64,000 bases of DNA. It comes from Candidatus Obscuribacterales bacterium. GTDB lineage: Bacteria; Cyanobacteriota; Vampirovibrionia; Obscuribacterales; Obscuribacteraceae. The DNA lies in NCBI GenBank assembly GCA_020054205.1, contig JAGVLS010000003.1:1-64000 (forward strand). Reading direction: 5' to 3'. Below are positions 9,298-18,217 of the stretch, piece after piece. The notes below the pieces were generated by a model. The model ran no database searches. It was not told the origin of the DNA and was given only the letters and a program-made list of their open reading frames with translations. The first letter of the stretch is position 1, and every line of letters begins with the position of its first letter. The translations under genes and the position numbers were made by a program.

Positions 9298-10440
9298 TTA
9301 ATTGCTCGAAAACTTAACCAAAATTGCTTTGGGGAAATAAATATCAGGCTGTTTTATGTGATAAGCAAGTTTTTCCATATTAAGACAATAGGTAATAACT
9401 AATTTGTTGTTTTTAAAAGATAATTCTGGATGTGCTTTAGCTGCATAAGCAATTACATCTTTATTTGCTTCTGGACAAGTATAAATTAGTACGGAATCAC
9501 TCCAGGGTCCTTCTGGTTTTAATGAGTGTCTTAAAACTATTTTGTTATCCAAAGAAGAAATATATATAGCTACATAGCCATCTATTCCATTTAATTTCTT
9601 AACTGAAAATTCTCCCGCTGCATCAAATAAAAGTGCTCTTTTACTTGCATCTTTTCCCCAAAAATATTTATTACCTTCCTGACACCAATATTCAATAGCA
9701 GAAACATTCAATTGTTGAAGATTTTGTTTACTAATTCTAGATAAAACCAATGGGGTTTTAAACATATGTGCCATTTCAAATGGATTTGCACCATAAATAT
9801 ATAAATAGTCTCCAGCGAGCAAACAAGCTGCACCATTTTCTAAAATTGGTCCGGCAAGAGATGTTTTGGTAATTTGCCATTTTGTCGGTTTATCTTTTGG
9901 ATTTTCAACCCGAAATAAATCAGTACCTACTGTTTCAAAATTAAACCAGTCTTCTGCTTCTTTATCTCTTTTTTGCACTTGTCGAAAGAAAATATAAAGT
10001 TTACCATCCACTAAACACCCATCGGCTGGACGGTAATAACGTTCTGACTCTTTGTTAGTTTTAAATAGCGAACCTGGCTTTGGCTTATTCGTGTCCCAAA
10101 AAAATTGAAAACAACCTGTGGCGCTGAAAGGATCTTTCCAGGCAAGTGAATTATGAATAAGATCAAAATTAGTTCTTTTATTTTTTTCTATTGATCCAAT
10201 GAATGTTTCGCCAAATAACCAAATAGCTTTATATGGGTCAATGTTAATACTATAAGCGCTATCTCCACCAATCCAGCCATTATTTTGCCTAAAACATTTA
10301 TTTAGCCAATTACATGATTGAACACTAGTTATCTTAATGCTAGGTGTTGCTGAAACTATTTCTTCTGTTGCAAAACATTCACCCAAAGTAACAAATTGAG
10401 CAAAAACAATAATCAAAATAATATAAGTCAGTATTTTCAT
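9298..10440 (-). CDS. Secreted DUF4185 beta-propeller protein, possible glycosidase
   Basis: A 380-residue exported protein with a signal peptide (MKILTYIILIIVFAQFVTLG). The segment GWIGGDSAYSINI...IWLFGETFIG is the hallmark first blade of DUF4185 proteins. Later blades show DGCLVDGKLYIFFRQ, NGAACLLAGDYLYIYG and HPELSFKNNKLVITYC. Some DUF4185 members are characterised as glycoside hydrolases acting on arabinan in actinobacteria; others are uncharacterised, so the substrate here is open. The start at 10440 lies seven bases after the stop of the upstream M23 peptidase gene, implying co-transcription with a cell-wall enzyme. An earlier in-frame start overlaps that gene and spoils the signal peptide. 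Confidence 0.75.
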   Translation of the reverse strand: MKILTYIILIIVFAQFVTLGECFATEEIVSATPSIKITSVQSCNWLNKCFRQNNGWIGGDSAYSINIDPYKAIWLFGETFIGSIEKNKRTNFDLIHNSLAWKDPFSATGCFQFFWDTNKPKPGSLFKTNKESERYYRPADGCLVDGKLYIFFRQVQKRDKEAEDWFNFETVGTDLFRVENPKDKPTKWQITKTSLAGPILENGAACLLAGDYLYIYGANPFEMAHMFKTPLVLSRISKQNLQQLNVSAIEYWCQEGNKYFWGKDASKRALLFDAAGEFSVKKLNGIDGYVAIYISSLDNKIVLRHSLKPEGPWSDSVLIYTCPEANKDVIAYAAKAHPELSFKNNKLVITYCLNMEKLAYHIKQPDIYFPKAILVKFSSN

Positions 10441-10447
10441 ATCAAGG

Positions 10448-11704
10448 TCACATACGGACAAAATTTAAAGGATTATTTGGTTTACCATTTACTCTTACTT
10501 CAAAATGAAGATGTGGTCCTGTAGAAAATCCAGTAGTACCTTCATAACCAATCACGTCCCCTTTACTTACATTTTGTCCAGTTGCCACTGCCGCTTTTGA
10601 CAAATGAGCATAAAGTGTGGCCATACCTTTACCATGGCTAACGATCACTACTTTTCCATAACCACCATACCAACCCGAATAGAGAACATTACCACTATCG
10701 GCTGCTCTAATTTGAGAATGATTGGGCCCAGCTAAATCAATACCAGTATGGAATTTCTTTACACCAAATATAGGATGACGTCGCCAACCAAAAGGAGAAG
10801 TAACAGAAGCATGTAAAGGTAGTGCTAATTTGCCACTACCTTGAATCATGTTTTTGTTATTGCGTTTTTCCAAGTCCAAAATCTGATGCTCAAGTTGTAA
10901 TGACTCAGCTGCAAGCTGCCTTTCCGCTTGCTCATAAAAAGCTCTTTGCGTACGTAGTCGATCGGCTACTTGTTGTTGATTCAATTTTTCTCTATTCAAC
11001 ATTGAAGCAAGCCTAGCAAATTCCGAAACTAGTCCACCTAGTTTATTTTTCTGATTACCAAGTTGGCTACGTTTAGCTGTAAGTAATAAAGCTTTGGCTC
11101 TTAATTCTTCCAATAGTTGCTTATCTTGCTCAGCAATTTTCTCTTGGTAATAGAATAAGTCTAAAAGGGATTGCAAGGACGAAACTTGAAAAAGCATTTC
11201 CAACATCGTAAGTCTTTGTCCTTCATAAATCTCTCTTAGTCGTTTTATGACATCATCTGTTAATACTTCTTGTTCGGTGCGAGTTGCAACTATTTTGTTC
11301 TCACACTCATTTATATGTTTTTCTGTTTTGTGTAATTTATTTTTGCTCTTATTTAAAGCATCATTAGTAACATTCAGTTTGGTTTTTATTCGATTCAATT
11401 GCATAAGAGCAATCATTTCTTTTTGTCTGGCTTGCTTTACTTTATCTTGCAATTCTCTGCGGTGTCTCTCCAATTCACTAAGCCGTGATTTAACATCAGC
11501 TTTTGCGTCACGCTTGCCGTCTACTTGCCCAAGTGCCTCACCATTTGAATTAGCACTGCGTTTTTCATTCATAGCAATAATTTTGTCTTTGTCTTTTATT
11601 GTTGAAGCCGAATTAGCTTTGACTGGCAAAACCATTTGGCAAAGCCAGACAAAAACAAATAATAGTATGTATATCTGAGAAATATTTAGTTGCAAAGAAA
11701 TCAC
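10448..11704 (-). CDS. Murein endopeptidase, EnvC-like coiled coil plus M23/LytM domain
   Basis: A 418-residue periplasmic cell-wall hydrolase. After a signal peptide (to about residue 31) comes a long coiled coil (roughly 60-285) with heptad-rich Leu/Lys/Glu. The C-terminal LytM domain (about 298-418) contains SPFGWRRHPIFG, FHTGIDLAG and GPHLHFEV. The zinc ligands (H and D of HTGID, H of HLH) are present, so unlike degenerate E. coli EnvC this domain may itself be catalytic. Its likely role is septal or general peptidoglycan remodelling. The start is GTG at 11704 with only a weak SD. It is followed closely by the DUF4185 gene. Confidence 0.9.
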   Translation of the reverse strand: MISLQLNISQIYILLFVFVWLCQMVLPVKANSASTIKDKDKIIAMNEKRSANSNGEALGQVDGKRDAKADVKSRLSELERHRRELQDKVKQARQKEMIALMQLNRIKTKLNVTNDALNKSKNKLHKTEKHINECENKIVATRTEQEVLTDDVIKRLREIYEGQRLTMLEMLFQVSSLQSLLDLFYYQEKIAEQDKQLLEELRAKALLLTAKRSQLGNQKNKLGGLVSEFARLASMLNREKLNQQQVADRLRTQRAFYEQAERQLAAESLQLEHQILDLEKRNNKNMIQGSGKLALPLHASVTSPFGWRRHPIFGVKKFHTGIDLAGPNHSQIRAADSGNVLYSGWYGGYGKVVIVSHGKGMATLYAHLSKAAVATGQNVSKGDVIGYEGTTGFSTGPHLHFEVRVNGKPNNPLNFVRM

Positions 11705-11897
11705 TCAAAATAAATCGTCAAGTGTTAGTTTATCATTGAAAATTCAATCAATTATAGTCGCAAGTCAAGAGAACTTACAATTTGGCACGAATCAATGCAG
11801 AATCAATAATTATGTAAGCTTATATAGCTTTAATCAATATGCATATTCATTTATATATTGAGCCGGCTAGTGTCACAATTACAAAAGACCAAACGAT

Positions 11898-11917
11898 GAT
11901 AAATAGGGATAAATAGA
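11898..11917 (+). repeat. Two tandem 10-bp units upstream of the aldehyde dehydrogenase
   Basis: GATAAATAGG is followed directly by GATAAATAGA, 31 bases before the start codon of the aldehyde dehydrogenase gene. The position would suit an activator or repressor site, but a chance AT-rich duplication is equally possible. Confidence 0.35.
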
Positions 11918-11947
11918 GACAAATGCTTTATTAGAGGAATAATAAAT

Positions 11948-13390
11948 ATGCTGAAAGAAAAAGTTCAGTATCAATTAAATATAAAGGGAATTTCATCAAG
12001 TGAATATATAGAAATAAAAAATCCATATTCAGGTGAAGTTGTAGGTTTTGTGGCACTTGCAGATGAAAATGCAATTAAAGCTGCAATAAAAATTGCTCAC
12101 GAAACTTTCAAATCAAGCATGAGCAAAATGCCAGCACACAAACGCTCACAAATTTTGACAAAAGTATCTCAAGCTTTGTTAGAACAACAAGAAGAATTTG
12201 CTTCAATCATTGCTCAAGAAGGTGGAAAACCAATAAAAGATGCACGAATTGAAGTAACACGTGCAGCTTCAACCTTTGCTATTGCTGCTAACGAAACATT
12301 ACATTTAGACGGCGAACAAATCGCTATGGATAGGCATGCCGGTAATGAAACACGCTTAGCAATGGTTTTGAGAGAACCACTTGGAGTAATTGCAGCCATT
12401 ACTCCTTTTAATTTTCCATTGAATTTAGTCGCTCATAAGTTAGCACCTGCCTTTGCAACTGGAAATACAGTTGTATTAAAACCAGCAAGTCAAACACCTT
12501 TATCAAGTTTTAAATTAAAGGAAGTTTTAATTGAAGCAGGATTACCTGAAGGAGCACTAAATATAGTGCCTTGTCCAGGAAGTAAAAGCAGTGCTTTAGT
12601 GTCAGATCCAAGGCTAGCAATGCTTACTTTTACTGGTTCGCCATCTGTAGGTTGGCGTTTACGTAAAGAAATTGCTTCTGGCACACGAATAATATTGGAG
12701 CTAGGAGGAAATGCTGGCTTAATAGTACATAATGATGCGGATCTAGAGAAAGCAGCACAAGCTGCTTGTCGTGGTGGCTATGTCAATGCTGGTCAAACAT
12801 GCATATCTGTACAGCGTGTTTATGTACAAGAATCTGTCTATGACAATTTTCTTCAAAAATTCACTCAATTAGTCAAACAATTAAAAACTGGCGATCCATT
12901 AAATGATTCTGTAGAAGTTGGACCAATGATAGATAAAACTTCTTTGGAAAAAACAATGTTGTGGATAAACGAAGCAACAAAAACTGGTGCCAAATTAATT
13001 GTCGGCGGCAAACAGCTTGAGCACAATATTCTTGAACCAGCGATTTTAGTTGATACAAAAGACGATATGCTTGTCGTATGCCAGGAAGTTTTTGCTCCTC
13101 TTGTATCAGTAATGAAATACAAAACTATAGATGAAGCAATTGAAGCAATGAATAATTCAAGGTATGGACTGCAAGCAGGTGTATTTACACAAAACCTCGA
13201 AATAGCTTTTAAAGCAGCTCGCAATATAGACGCTGGTGGCGTCATGGTAAATGACGCTTCGACATTTAGAGCAGACCATATGCCTTATGGAGGACGTAAG
13301 GAATCCGGCATTGGTTTGGAAGGTGTAAAATATGCTATGCATGAAATGACACAACCCAAATTCATTTGTGTCAACTTGCCATCAAGTTAA
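11948..13390 (+). CDS. NAD(P)-dependent aldehyde dehydrogenase
   Basis: A 480-residue cytosolic enzyme oxidising an aldehyde to the acid. The fold markers are ITPFNFPLNLVAHK, the cofactor helix FTGSPSVGW, the general base Glu251 in ILELGG and the catalytic Cys285 in NAGQTCISVQR. The 34-residue Glu-Cys spacing is standard for the superfamily. Overall it resembles the lactaldehyde/succinate-semialdehyde dehydrogenase branch; the exact substrate cannot be read. AGAGGA lies nine bases before the ATG. It opens a tight three-gene operon with nanE (16-base gap) and a rhomboid protease (6-base gap). Confidence 0.9.
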   Translation: MLKEKVQYQLNIKGISSSEYIEIKNPYSGEVVGFVALADENAIKAAIKIAHETFKSSMSKMPAHKRSQILTKVSQALLEQQEEFASIIAQEGGKPIKDARIEVTRAASTFAIAANETLHLDGEQIAMDRHAGNETRLAMVLREPLGVIAAITPFNFPLNLVAHKLAPAFATGNTVVLKPASQTPLSSFKLKEVLIEAGLPEGALNIVPCPGSKSSALVSDPRLAMLTFTGSPSVGWRLRKEIASGTRIILELGGNAGLIVHNDADLEKAAQAACRGGYVNAGQTCISVQRVYVQESVYDNFLQKFTQLVKQLKTGDPLNDSVEVGPMIDKTSLEKTMLWINEATKTGAKLIVGGKQLEHNILEPAILVDTKDDMLVVCQEVFAPLVSVMKYKTIDEAIEAMNNSRYGLQAGVFTQNLEIAFKAARNIDAGGVMVNDASTFRADHMPYGGRKESGIGLEGVKYAMHEMTQPKFICVNLPSS

Positions 13391-13406
13391 TTAGAATGAT
13401 CATGAA

Positions 13407-14132
13407 ATGACCAACCTCAACCTCCATCTAAAAAATCTGAAAAATGGTCTTATAGTTTCATCGCAAGCAGTCAGCGGTGAGCCATTATCTAAACCAGAAC
13501 ATATTTGTGCTATGGCATTGTCAGCTCTAAATGGAGGAGCCAAAGGTATACGCTTAGAAGGAGCAGATAATATTTCATTGGTACGCAAACATAGCAAAGT
13601 ACCAATAATTGGGTTAACAAAATTAGATAATATCAGTAAAAATGAGGCACTAAAAACAGTTTATATCACACCAACATTTGCTGATGCCAAACTTATTTCC
13701 CAGGCAGGAGCTGACATAATTGCACTGGACGCTACTAATCGCCCCCGACCAAATAATGAAACTCTTAGCCAAATCATAAAAAGCATACATAATGAGCTTG
13801 GCAAATTAGTTTGGGCTGACATTTCGACACTGGAAGAAGGTGTGAGAGCTGAAAAAGCTGGAGCAGATATTATTTCCACTACATTATCCGGGTATACAGA
13901 TGAAACATATGTTGCACCTGAAAGTGCTCCAGATTTTAAATTATTAGAAGAATTAGTAAAAAATTTGCAAGTGCCAATAGTCTTAGAAGGTAGGGTATGG
14001 CACCCAGAAGAAGTAAGTAAGGCATTTAAAATTGGTGCTTATGCTGTCGTGGTTGGATCCGCTATCACAAGACCACAAATCATTACTAAAAGATTTGTGG
14101 ATGCAATTTTAACCACCAGCAAGGAGCACTAG
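13407..14132 (+). CDS. nanE: N-acetylmannosamine-6-phosphate 2-epimerase
   Basis: A 241-residue TIM-barrel enzyme converting ManNAc-6-P to GlcNAc-6-P in amino-sugar or sialic-acid salvage. The NanE-specific elements are LIVSSQAVSGEPL at the N-terminus, GIRLEGADNI, VYITPTFADAKL, IIALDATNRPRP (catalytic/binding strand), VWADISTLEEG, STTLSGYTDET, VLEGRVWHPEE and AVVVGSAITRP. Length and motif order are normal. No nanA lyase or nanK kinase is in the window, so the source of ManNAc-6-P is unclear. Its neighbours, an aldehyde dehydrogenase and a rhomboid protease, do not explain the role. Confidence 0.93.
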   Translation: MTNLNLHLKNLKNGLIVSSQAVSGEPLSKPEHICAMALSALNGGAKGIRLEGADNISLVRKHSKVPIIGLTKLDNISKNEALKTVYITPTFADAKLISQAGADIIALDATNRPRPNNETLSQIIKSIHNELGKLVWADISTLEEGVRAEKAGADIISTTLSGYTDETYVAPESAPDFKLLEELVKNLQVPIVLEGRVWHPEEVSKAFKIGAYAVVVGSAITRPQIITKRFVDAILTTSKEH

Positions 14133-14138
14133 TATTTT

Positions 14139-15848
14139 ATGACAGAATATAGCTTATGGCTATATCCGCTAGTATTTATTTCAATTCTTGGAATTGTAGC
14201 CAATATACGTGTTGGATTTTTTTGGAGTTATGGCCAATTCATCAAGCATTTAATAGTTTTATCAATAGCTATTATTGGTATTACGATAGGACCTGATTGG
14301 TTATGGACAATTCTCGGTTGGGTAATCTTATTTGTTTTTGTAATGCTTCCACAAATAATAATTACACGCATCAATAATGCTCTTAGCTTATTACATATTA
14401 ACGAAGCAACAAAACTTGCTAAACTAAATCAATTTTTCTTGTGGGGACCGCCAGGTAAATATTGGCTTGAAATATGCAAATTAATTTCAGGATACACAAA
14501 GAATGACATAGCTCAAGCTCAAGATGTTTTAAACCAAATACAAAAAAATAAAATTCCACCATCTATACAAGATAATTTAAATAGTTTTGTTATGTTTGGC
14601 AAAATAGTGATAAAAGACTGGCAAGGCATTATAAATGACTGGCAAGAAATAACAAAACAGGAATATGGCGAAAAAAAGAAATTTTTGCCACCAGCACATT
14701 TAGCATTATATGCATTTCGTGCTTACTGTGAATTGGGACAATTTGATCAAGCAATCTTATGCTTAAAACAATCTGGAATTGAAAGTACTAGTCCTAAATT
14801 TTCAGAAAATAGCCTTTACACTACTTTTTTAAGCTTCTTTAGTCTTTTAGGAGCACAAGATATCTTAAAAAATATACTTGTCCGTTTATCTAAAGGTAAT
14901 GGAGCATTACCTGAATATGCCCGTTTATTTTGGTTGGGGCGTTGCTTAGAGGCAAAGCATCAGTACCATGAAGCAGTTGAAGTATACAAAAAAGCATTAG
15001 ATAAAACACCTAGCAATATAGATAATTGGAGAGAACGATTACAGTTAAGGTTAGATAAAGCTATTGATGAAAGTTCTAAGAGTAATCCTGCAACAGACAA
15101 CACAGCAACAATTTCTTTTGAGAAAAAAGAAGAAATTGTCATTGACGGAAAAAACATTCTTAACCGAATGGTATTTGTTAATAGACTTATTAGCGGCAAA
15201 GGCGTCTGTAAAACAGTCAATGTATTAGCTGTCATTATTGTTAGTGCTTATTTGATAGCCAATTTTGCTCGAATTTTAAAAGCACCAACATTTTATCCTA
15301 TTTCATTTTTTTGCTATGCATATGGCATATTAAGCAGTACAGAAGTATGGCAAGGACAATATTGGCGTCTGGTTACGTATATATTTTTACATGCAAATAT
15401 TACACATTTATTGTTCAATGTACTTGGCTTAGTTTGGTTTGGCAAACTAATTGAAAAAACATATGGAAGCATAAATTTGATAATTTTGTTTTTCGCCTCA
15501 GGTATTATCAGCGGGTTAGCTAATATTTTGCTTTGTCCATCGCAGATGGCAATTGGTGCATCTGGAGCAGTAATGGGAATATTTGGAGCAACAGCAGCTG
15601 CCATAATTAGACTAAAACATGTTTTGCCAAATAAAATTCGCAAATATGAATTAACTTGGATATTAACACTTGCCATTGGACAAATAATGCTTGATCAATT
15701 AGTAAATTTAGTTGCACAAATTCAAGATCATTCTGGAACACTGCCACGCATAGCTTCTTTTGCCCATATAGGTGGTATGTTGGGCGGATTTATTATTGCA
15801 TTTCTTTTACCAATGAAAAAAATTGATAAAAATGCAGATGGCATTTGA
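14139..15848 (+). CDS. Rhomboid intramembrane serine protease with large helical N-terminal region
   Basis: A 569-residue membrane protein. Residues 1-75 contain two or three hydrophobic segments. A soluble stretch of about 250 residues follows, with TPR-like repeats (ALYAFRAYCELGQFDQAILCL; ARLFWLGRCLEAKHQYHEAVEVY). The C-terminal rhomboid domain has WRLVTYIFLHANITHLLFN, the nucleophile Ser475 in GASGAVMG and His543 in FAHIGGMLGG. The catalytic dyad is therefore complete and cleavage of membrane substrates is expected. AAGGAG sits 12 bases before ATG, in the end of nanE. The TPR-like region may recruit substrates. Confidence 0.88.
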   Translation: MTEYSLWLYPLVFISILGIVANIRVGFFWSYGQFIKHLIVLSIAIIGITIGPDWLWTILGWVILFVFVMLPQIIITRINNALSLLHINEATKLAKLNQFFLWGPPGKYWLEICKLISGYTKNDIAQAQDVLNQIQKNKIPPSIQDNLNSFVMFGKIVIKDWQGIINDWQEITKQEYGEKKKFLPPAHLALYAFRAYCELGQFDQAILCLKQSGIESTSPKFSENSLYTTFLSFFSLLGAQDILKNILVRLSKGNGALPEYARLFWLGRCLEAKHQYHEAVEVYKKALDKTPSNIDNWRERLQLRLDKAIDESSKSNPATDNTATISFEKKEEIVIDGKNILNRMVFVNRLISGKGVCKTVNVLAVIIVSAYLIANFARILKAPTFYPISFFCYAYGILSSTEVWQGQYWRLVTYIFLHANITHLLFNVLGLVWFGKLIEKTYGSINLIILFFASGIISGLANILLCPSQMAIGASGAVMGIFGATAAAIIRLKHVLPNKIRKYELTWILTLAIGQIMLDQLVNLVAQIQDHSGTLPRIASFAHIGGMLGGFIIAFLLPMKKIDKNADGI

Positions 15849-15852
15849 TCGG

Positions 15853-17361
15853 TTATTTAAACATTTTTGAAAAATAAAAAATTGGAATCCCAGATAATGC
15901 AAATATGATTCCAGCTAATTGATGCATCCAATTAACACAAAAAAATGCTACATAACCATAAACCAATACAGATGATATCACCAGAACCCAAGCCAAAGTA
16001 TTACCAGAACTACCAATTCTAAATGGTCGCAATATACCAGGATCTGTATAACGTAAACTAATTAAACATACACCATATAATAATGCTAAAACACCATACA
16101 TAAAACCAGCTGCTTCAGCTAAAAAAGTATATGCGTCGGCAAAAATACCAGTTCTGGTTAAAAGATTAGCACTAATACCAATAACAGCTAAACATGCTAA
16201 TTGAAACCATAATGCATAAGCAGGTACTTTTGTTTTAGCATGTAATTTTAAAAATTGTTTTGGGAAAAGTCCTGTTTCGGCAATCTTGTAACTTACACGA
16301 GCTAATGCCAAAAGTCCGCTCATTCCACAACCGATAATTGACAATACAACTCCAGCAAAAAATATTTGTCCCCAAATTTCTCCGCCAATATAGCCAGCAA
16401 GCGCTGGACATGTAGCTTGAACATTTGTACCTGGAACAACAACTGTAGTTTTATCAGCATTTAGTGTATAAGGAGAAATGGAACTTACAGCTATACACAT
16501 GAAAAAATAAATTGCAGCCACCGAAATCAATGTCTTCAGCAATGCTTTTGGTACAGATTTAGCAGCATCTTTAGTTTCTGAGGCTGTACAGCCAGAACAC
16601 TCGATACCAGCATAGGCAGCTACTGCCAGAGTTAGAACACTAAGCACATTTTCTACAAGATTAGCATTACCAGTGGGACTAGTAGGATTGATAATGTTAT
16701 TAAAAGAAAAGTGTTTAGAAGAAATTACAAGATATAAAAATAAAAATGCCAATGTAAATTTCAGTATTGTAAAACCATTATTGATTAATGCGGCTTTTGA
16801 TACGTGCATAAAATTCATAATGGTTAAAAGACTGAATAGTCCCAAAATTATAGCTGGACCAAACCAAATTGGGCTTTGGTTAATACTACCCCAAAATGTT
16901 GTACTTAAAAGATTTGCTAGCCCATTGGACATACATGAATAGCAAACAACTAAAAAAACCCAAAACAACCAACCAGTTAAAAAGCCAAATAATTCACCAG
17001 TTTGTGGAAATAAGCGTTTAAAAGCAACGTATTTATAGTAATAAGGGCCACCAGCAGCTGGAAACATTGATGAAAGTTCTGCCAATATTAAAGTAAGCGG
17101 CAAAGTAGCACAAGCTGCTATTACCCAAGCTAAAAGACAAGCTAATGTACCAGAGCGAGCAATCATCGGTCCATGAAATAACCATGCCATAGAACCAATA
17201 ATTGCACCAACACCAATCATCCATGAACTAAATGAAGATATTCCTACTGATAAATCCGCTGACAAATCGGTTGGCAGAGCGTCTGAGGGAGCATTATTAG
17301 CACTTGTAATACTATGTGTGGTCTCGGTATTTTTGACAGATTCAGTCAACAAACCTTTCAT
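15853..17361 (-). CDS. APC-superfamily amino-acid permease
   Basis: A 502-residue transporter with about 12 predicted helices. After a hydrophilic N-terminus of about 40 residues, the family signature is visible in WMIGVGAIIGSMAW and ILAELSSMFPAAGGPYYYKY. A further core motif AYAGIECSGCTASETKDAAKS marks helix 6 and the following loop. It is probably an amino-acid or polyamine proton symporter or exchanger; the substrate is not predictable. It faces the rhomboid gene tail-to-tail with a 4-base gap. The ATG at 17361 follows an AT-rich divergent promoter region. Confidence 0.9.
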   Translation of the reverse strand: MKGLLTESVKNTETTHSITSANNAPSDALPTDLSADLSVGISSFSSWMIGVGAIIGSMAWLFHGPMIARSGTLACLLAWVIAACATLPLTLILAELSSMFPAAGGPYYYKYVAFKRLFPQTGELFGFLTGWLFWVFLVVCYSCMSNGLANLLSTTFWGSINQSPIWFGPAIILGLFSLLTIMNFMHVSKAALINNGFTILKFTLAFLFLYLVISSKHFSFNNIINPTSPTGNANLVENVLSVLTLAVAAYAGIECSGCTASETKDAAKSVPKALLKTLISVAAIYFFMCIAVSSISPYTLNADKTTVVVPGTNVQATCPALAGYIGGEIWGQIFFAGVVLSIIGCGMSGLLALARVSYKIAETGLFPKQFLKLHAKTKVPAYALWFQLACLAVIGISANLLTRTGIFADAYTFLAEAAGFMYGVLALLYGVCLISLRYTDPGILRPFRIGSSGNTLAWVLVISSVLVYGYVAFFCVNWMHQLAGIIFALSGIPIFYFSKMFK

Positions 17362-17480
17362 TTAAAAATAACCCCATAAATTAAGAAGCATGCAAATAGT
17401 ATCCTAAAGAATAAATGCTAATGTCACTGGTGTATTTACGTAAGTATCTATTACAAGATCATATTTTAGTTAAATTATGC

Positions 17481-17518
17481 TTGACAGTCAGTGAAATATA
17501 GCTTATCTCTAGGATAAG
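17481..17518 (+). promoter_or_regulatory. Candidate promoter with overlapping palindrome
   Basis: TTGACA at 17481-17486 is a perfect -35 hexamer. Seventeen bases later comes TATCTC (17504-17509), a partial -10. The palindrome CTTATC-tctag-GATAAG (17502-17518) overlaps the -10, as an operator would. It lies 22 bases before the start of the downstream secreted-protein gene. Confidence 0.45.
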
Positions 17519-17540
17519 TTATTCTTTTAAATGAGTTACT

Positions 17541-18212
17541 ATGCCTAAAAATAAAGTTTTTGCCCTGCTTTCATTAGCTTTAGCCTGGTTTATTTCAATA
17601 AACCAGTGTTTTGCACAACAACAAAATCAAAATTATTATCCTCCCCAACAACAATATAATAATTACCAACCTGGTTATGGACAACAAACACAAGGTTATC
17701 AGGGCTATGCAAGCCAATCCGAACAATACGATCCTGGTTATTCACAAAACTATCAAGGACAGCCTTATTATCCTAATCAACAGAACAATTTCAATCAGCA
17801 AGGAAATTATCCTCAGCAAGGATATGCACAACAAGCACCTCCTGAAGCTATGTTAGACAATCAAAACGAAGCACAAATTCAAGAAGAACCATCTGAATCT
17901 AGTACTTTGATGAAAGCAGGTAAAGTTCTAGCTGGAGTAGCAGCACCACTTGCTGCAACTTATCTAATGAATAGAGCACAAAGCAAAAACCCTATGTACG
18001 GCTCCCCTTATGGTTCGCCTTATGCAAACCCATATGCCAATCCATATGGCGGTGGTTATTATCCTCCTGCACCAGCTTACGGATATCCTCCTAGTCCTTA
18101 TGCAGCACCTTATGGCGGCGGATATCCACAAGGAATGTATCCAACTCCTGTAAATTCAGGTGGTGTTGGATCAACTCTTCTCAATGCATTTGGATCTTTA
18201 ATAGCTCGCTAG
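17541..18212 (+). CDS. Secreted Gln/Tyr/Pro-rich low-complexity protein
   Basis: A 223-residue exported protein. A signal peptide (MPKNKVFALLSLALAWFISI...CFA) is followed by a long QQ/NY/PQQGY low-complexity stretch (about residues 26-100). A short hydrophobic segment follows, LMKAGKVLAGVAAPLAATYLM (about 123-143), then a Pro/Tyr/Gly repeat region with YGSPY, NPYAN and GGGYPPAP units. I recognise no family. The composition suggests a disordered, possibly adhesive or matrix, surface protein. A strong -35 and palindrome lie just upstream. The 3' end lies 5 bases from the convergent pseudouridine synthase gene. Confidence 0.7.
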   Translation: MPKNKVFALLSLALAWFISINQCFAQQQNQNYYPPQQQYNNYQPGYGQQTQGYQGYASQSEQYDPGYSQNYQGQPYYPNQQNNFNQQGNYPQQGYAQQAPPEAMLDNQNEAQIQEEPSESSTLMKAGKVLAGVAAPLAATYLMNRAQSKNPMYGSPYGSPYANPYANPYGGGYYPPAPAYGYPPSPYAAPYGGGYPQGMYPTPVNSGGVGSTLLNAFGSLIAR

Positions 18213-18217
18213 AATAT

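Noticed and set aside
11247-11678. 143-codon open frame antisense to the M23 peptidase coiled coil
   Set aside because: The Ser/Leu/Phe-rich product is the expected shadow of a Lys/Glu/Gln-rich coiled coil on the other strand.
12865-13245. 126-codon open frame antisense to the aldehyde dehydrogenase
   Set aside because: No SD or family pattern; the catalytic gene on the plus strand explains the codon structure.
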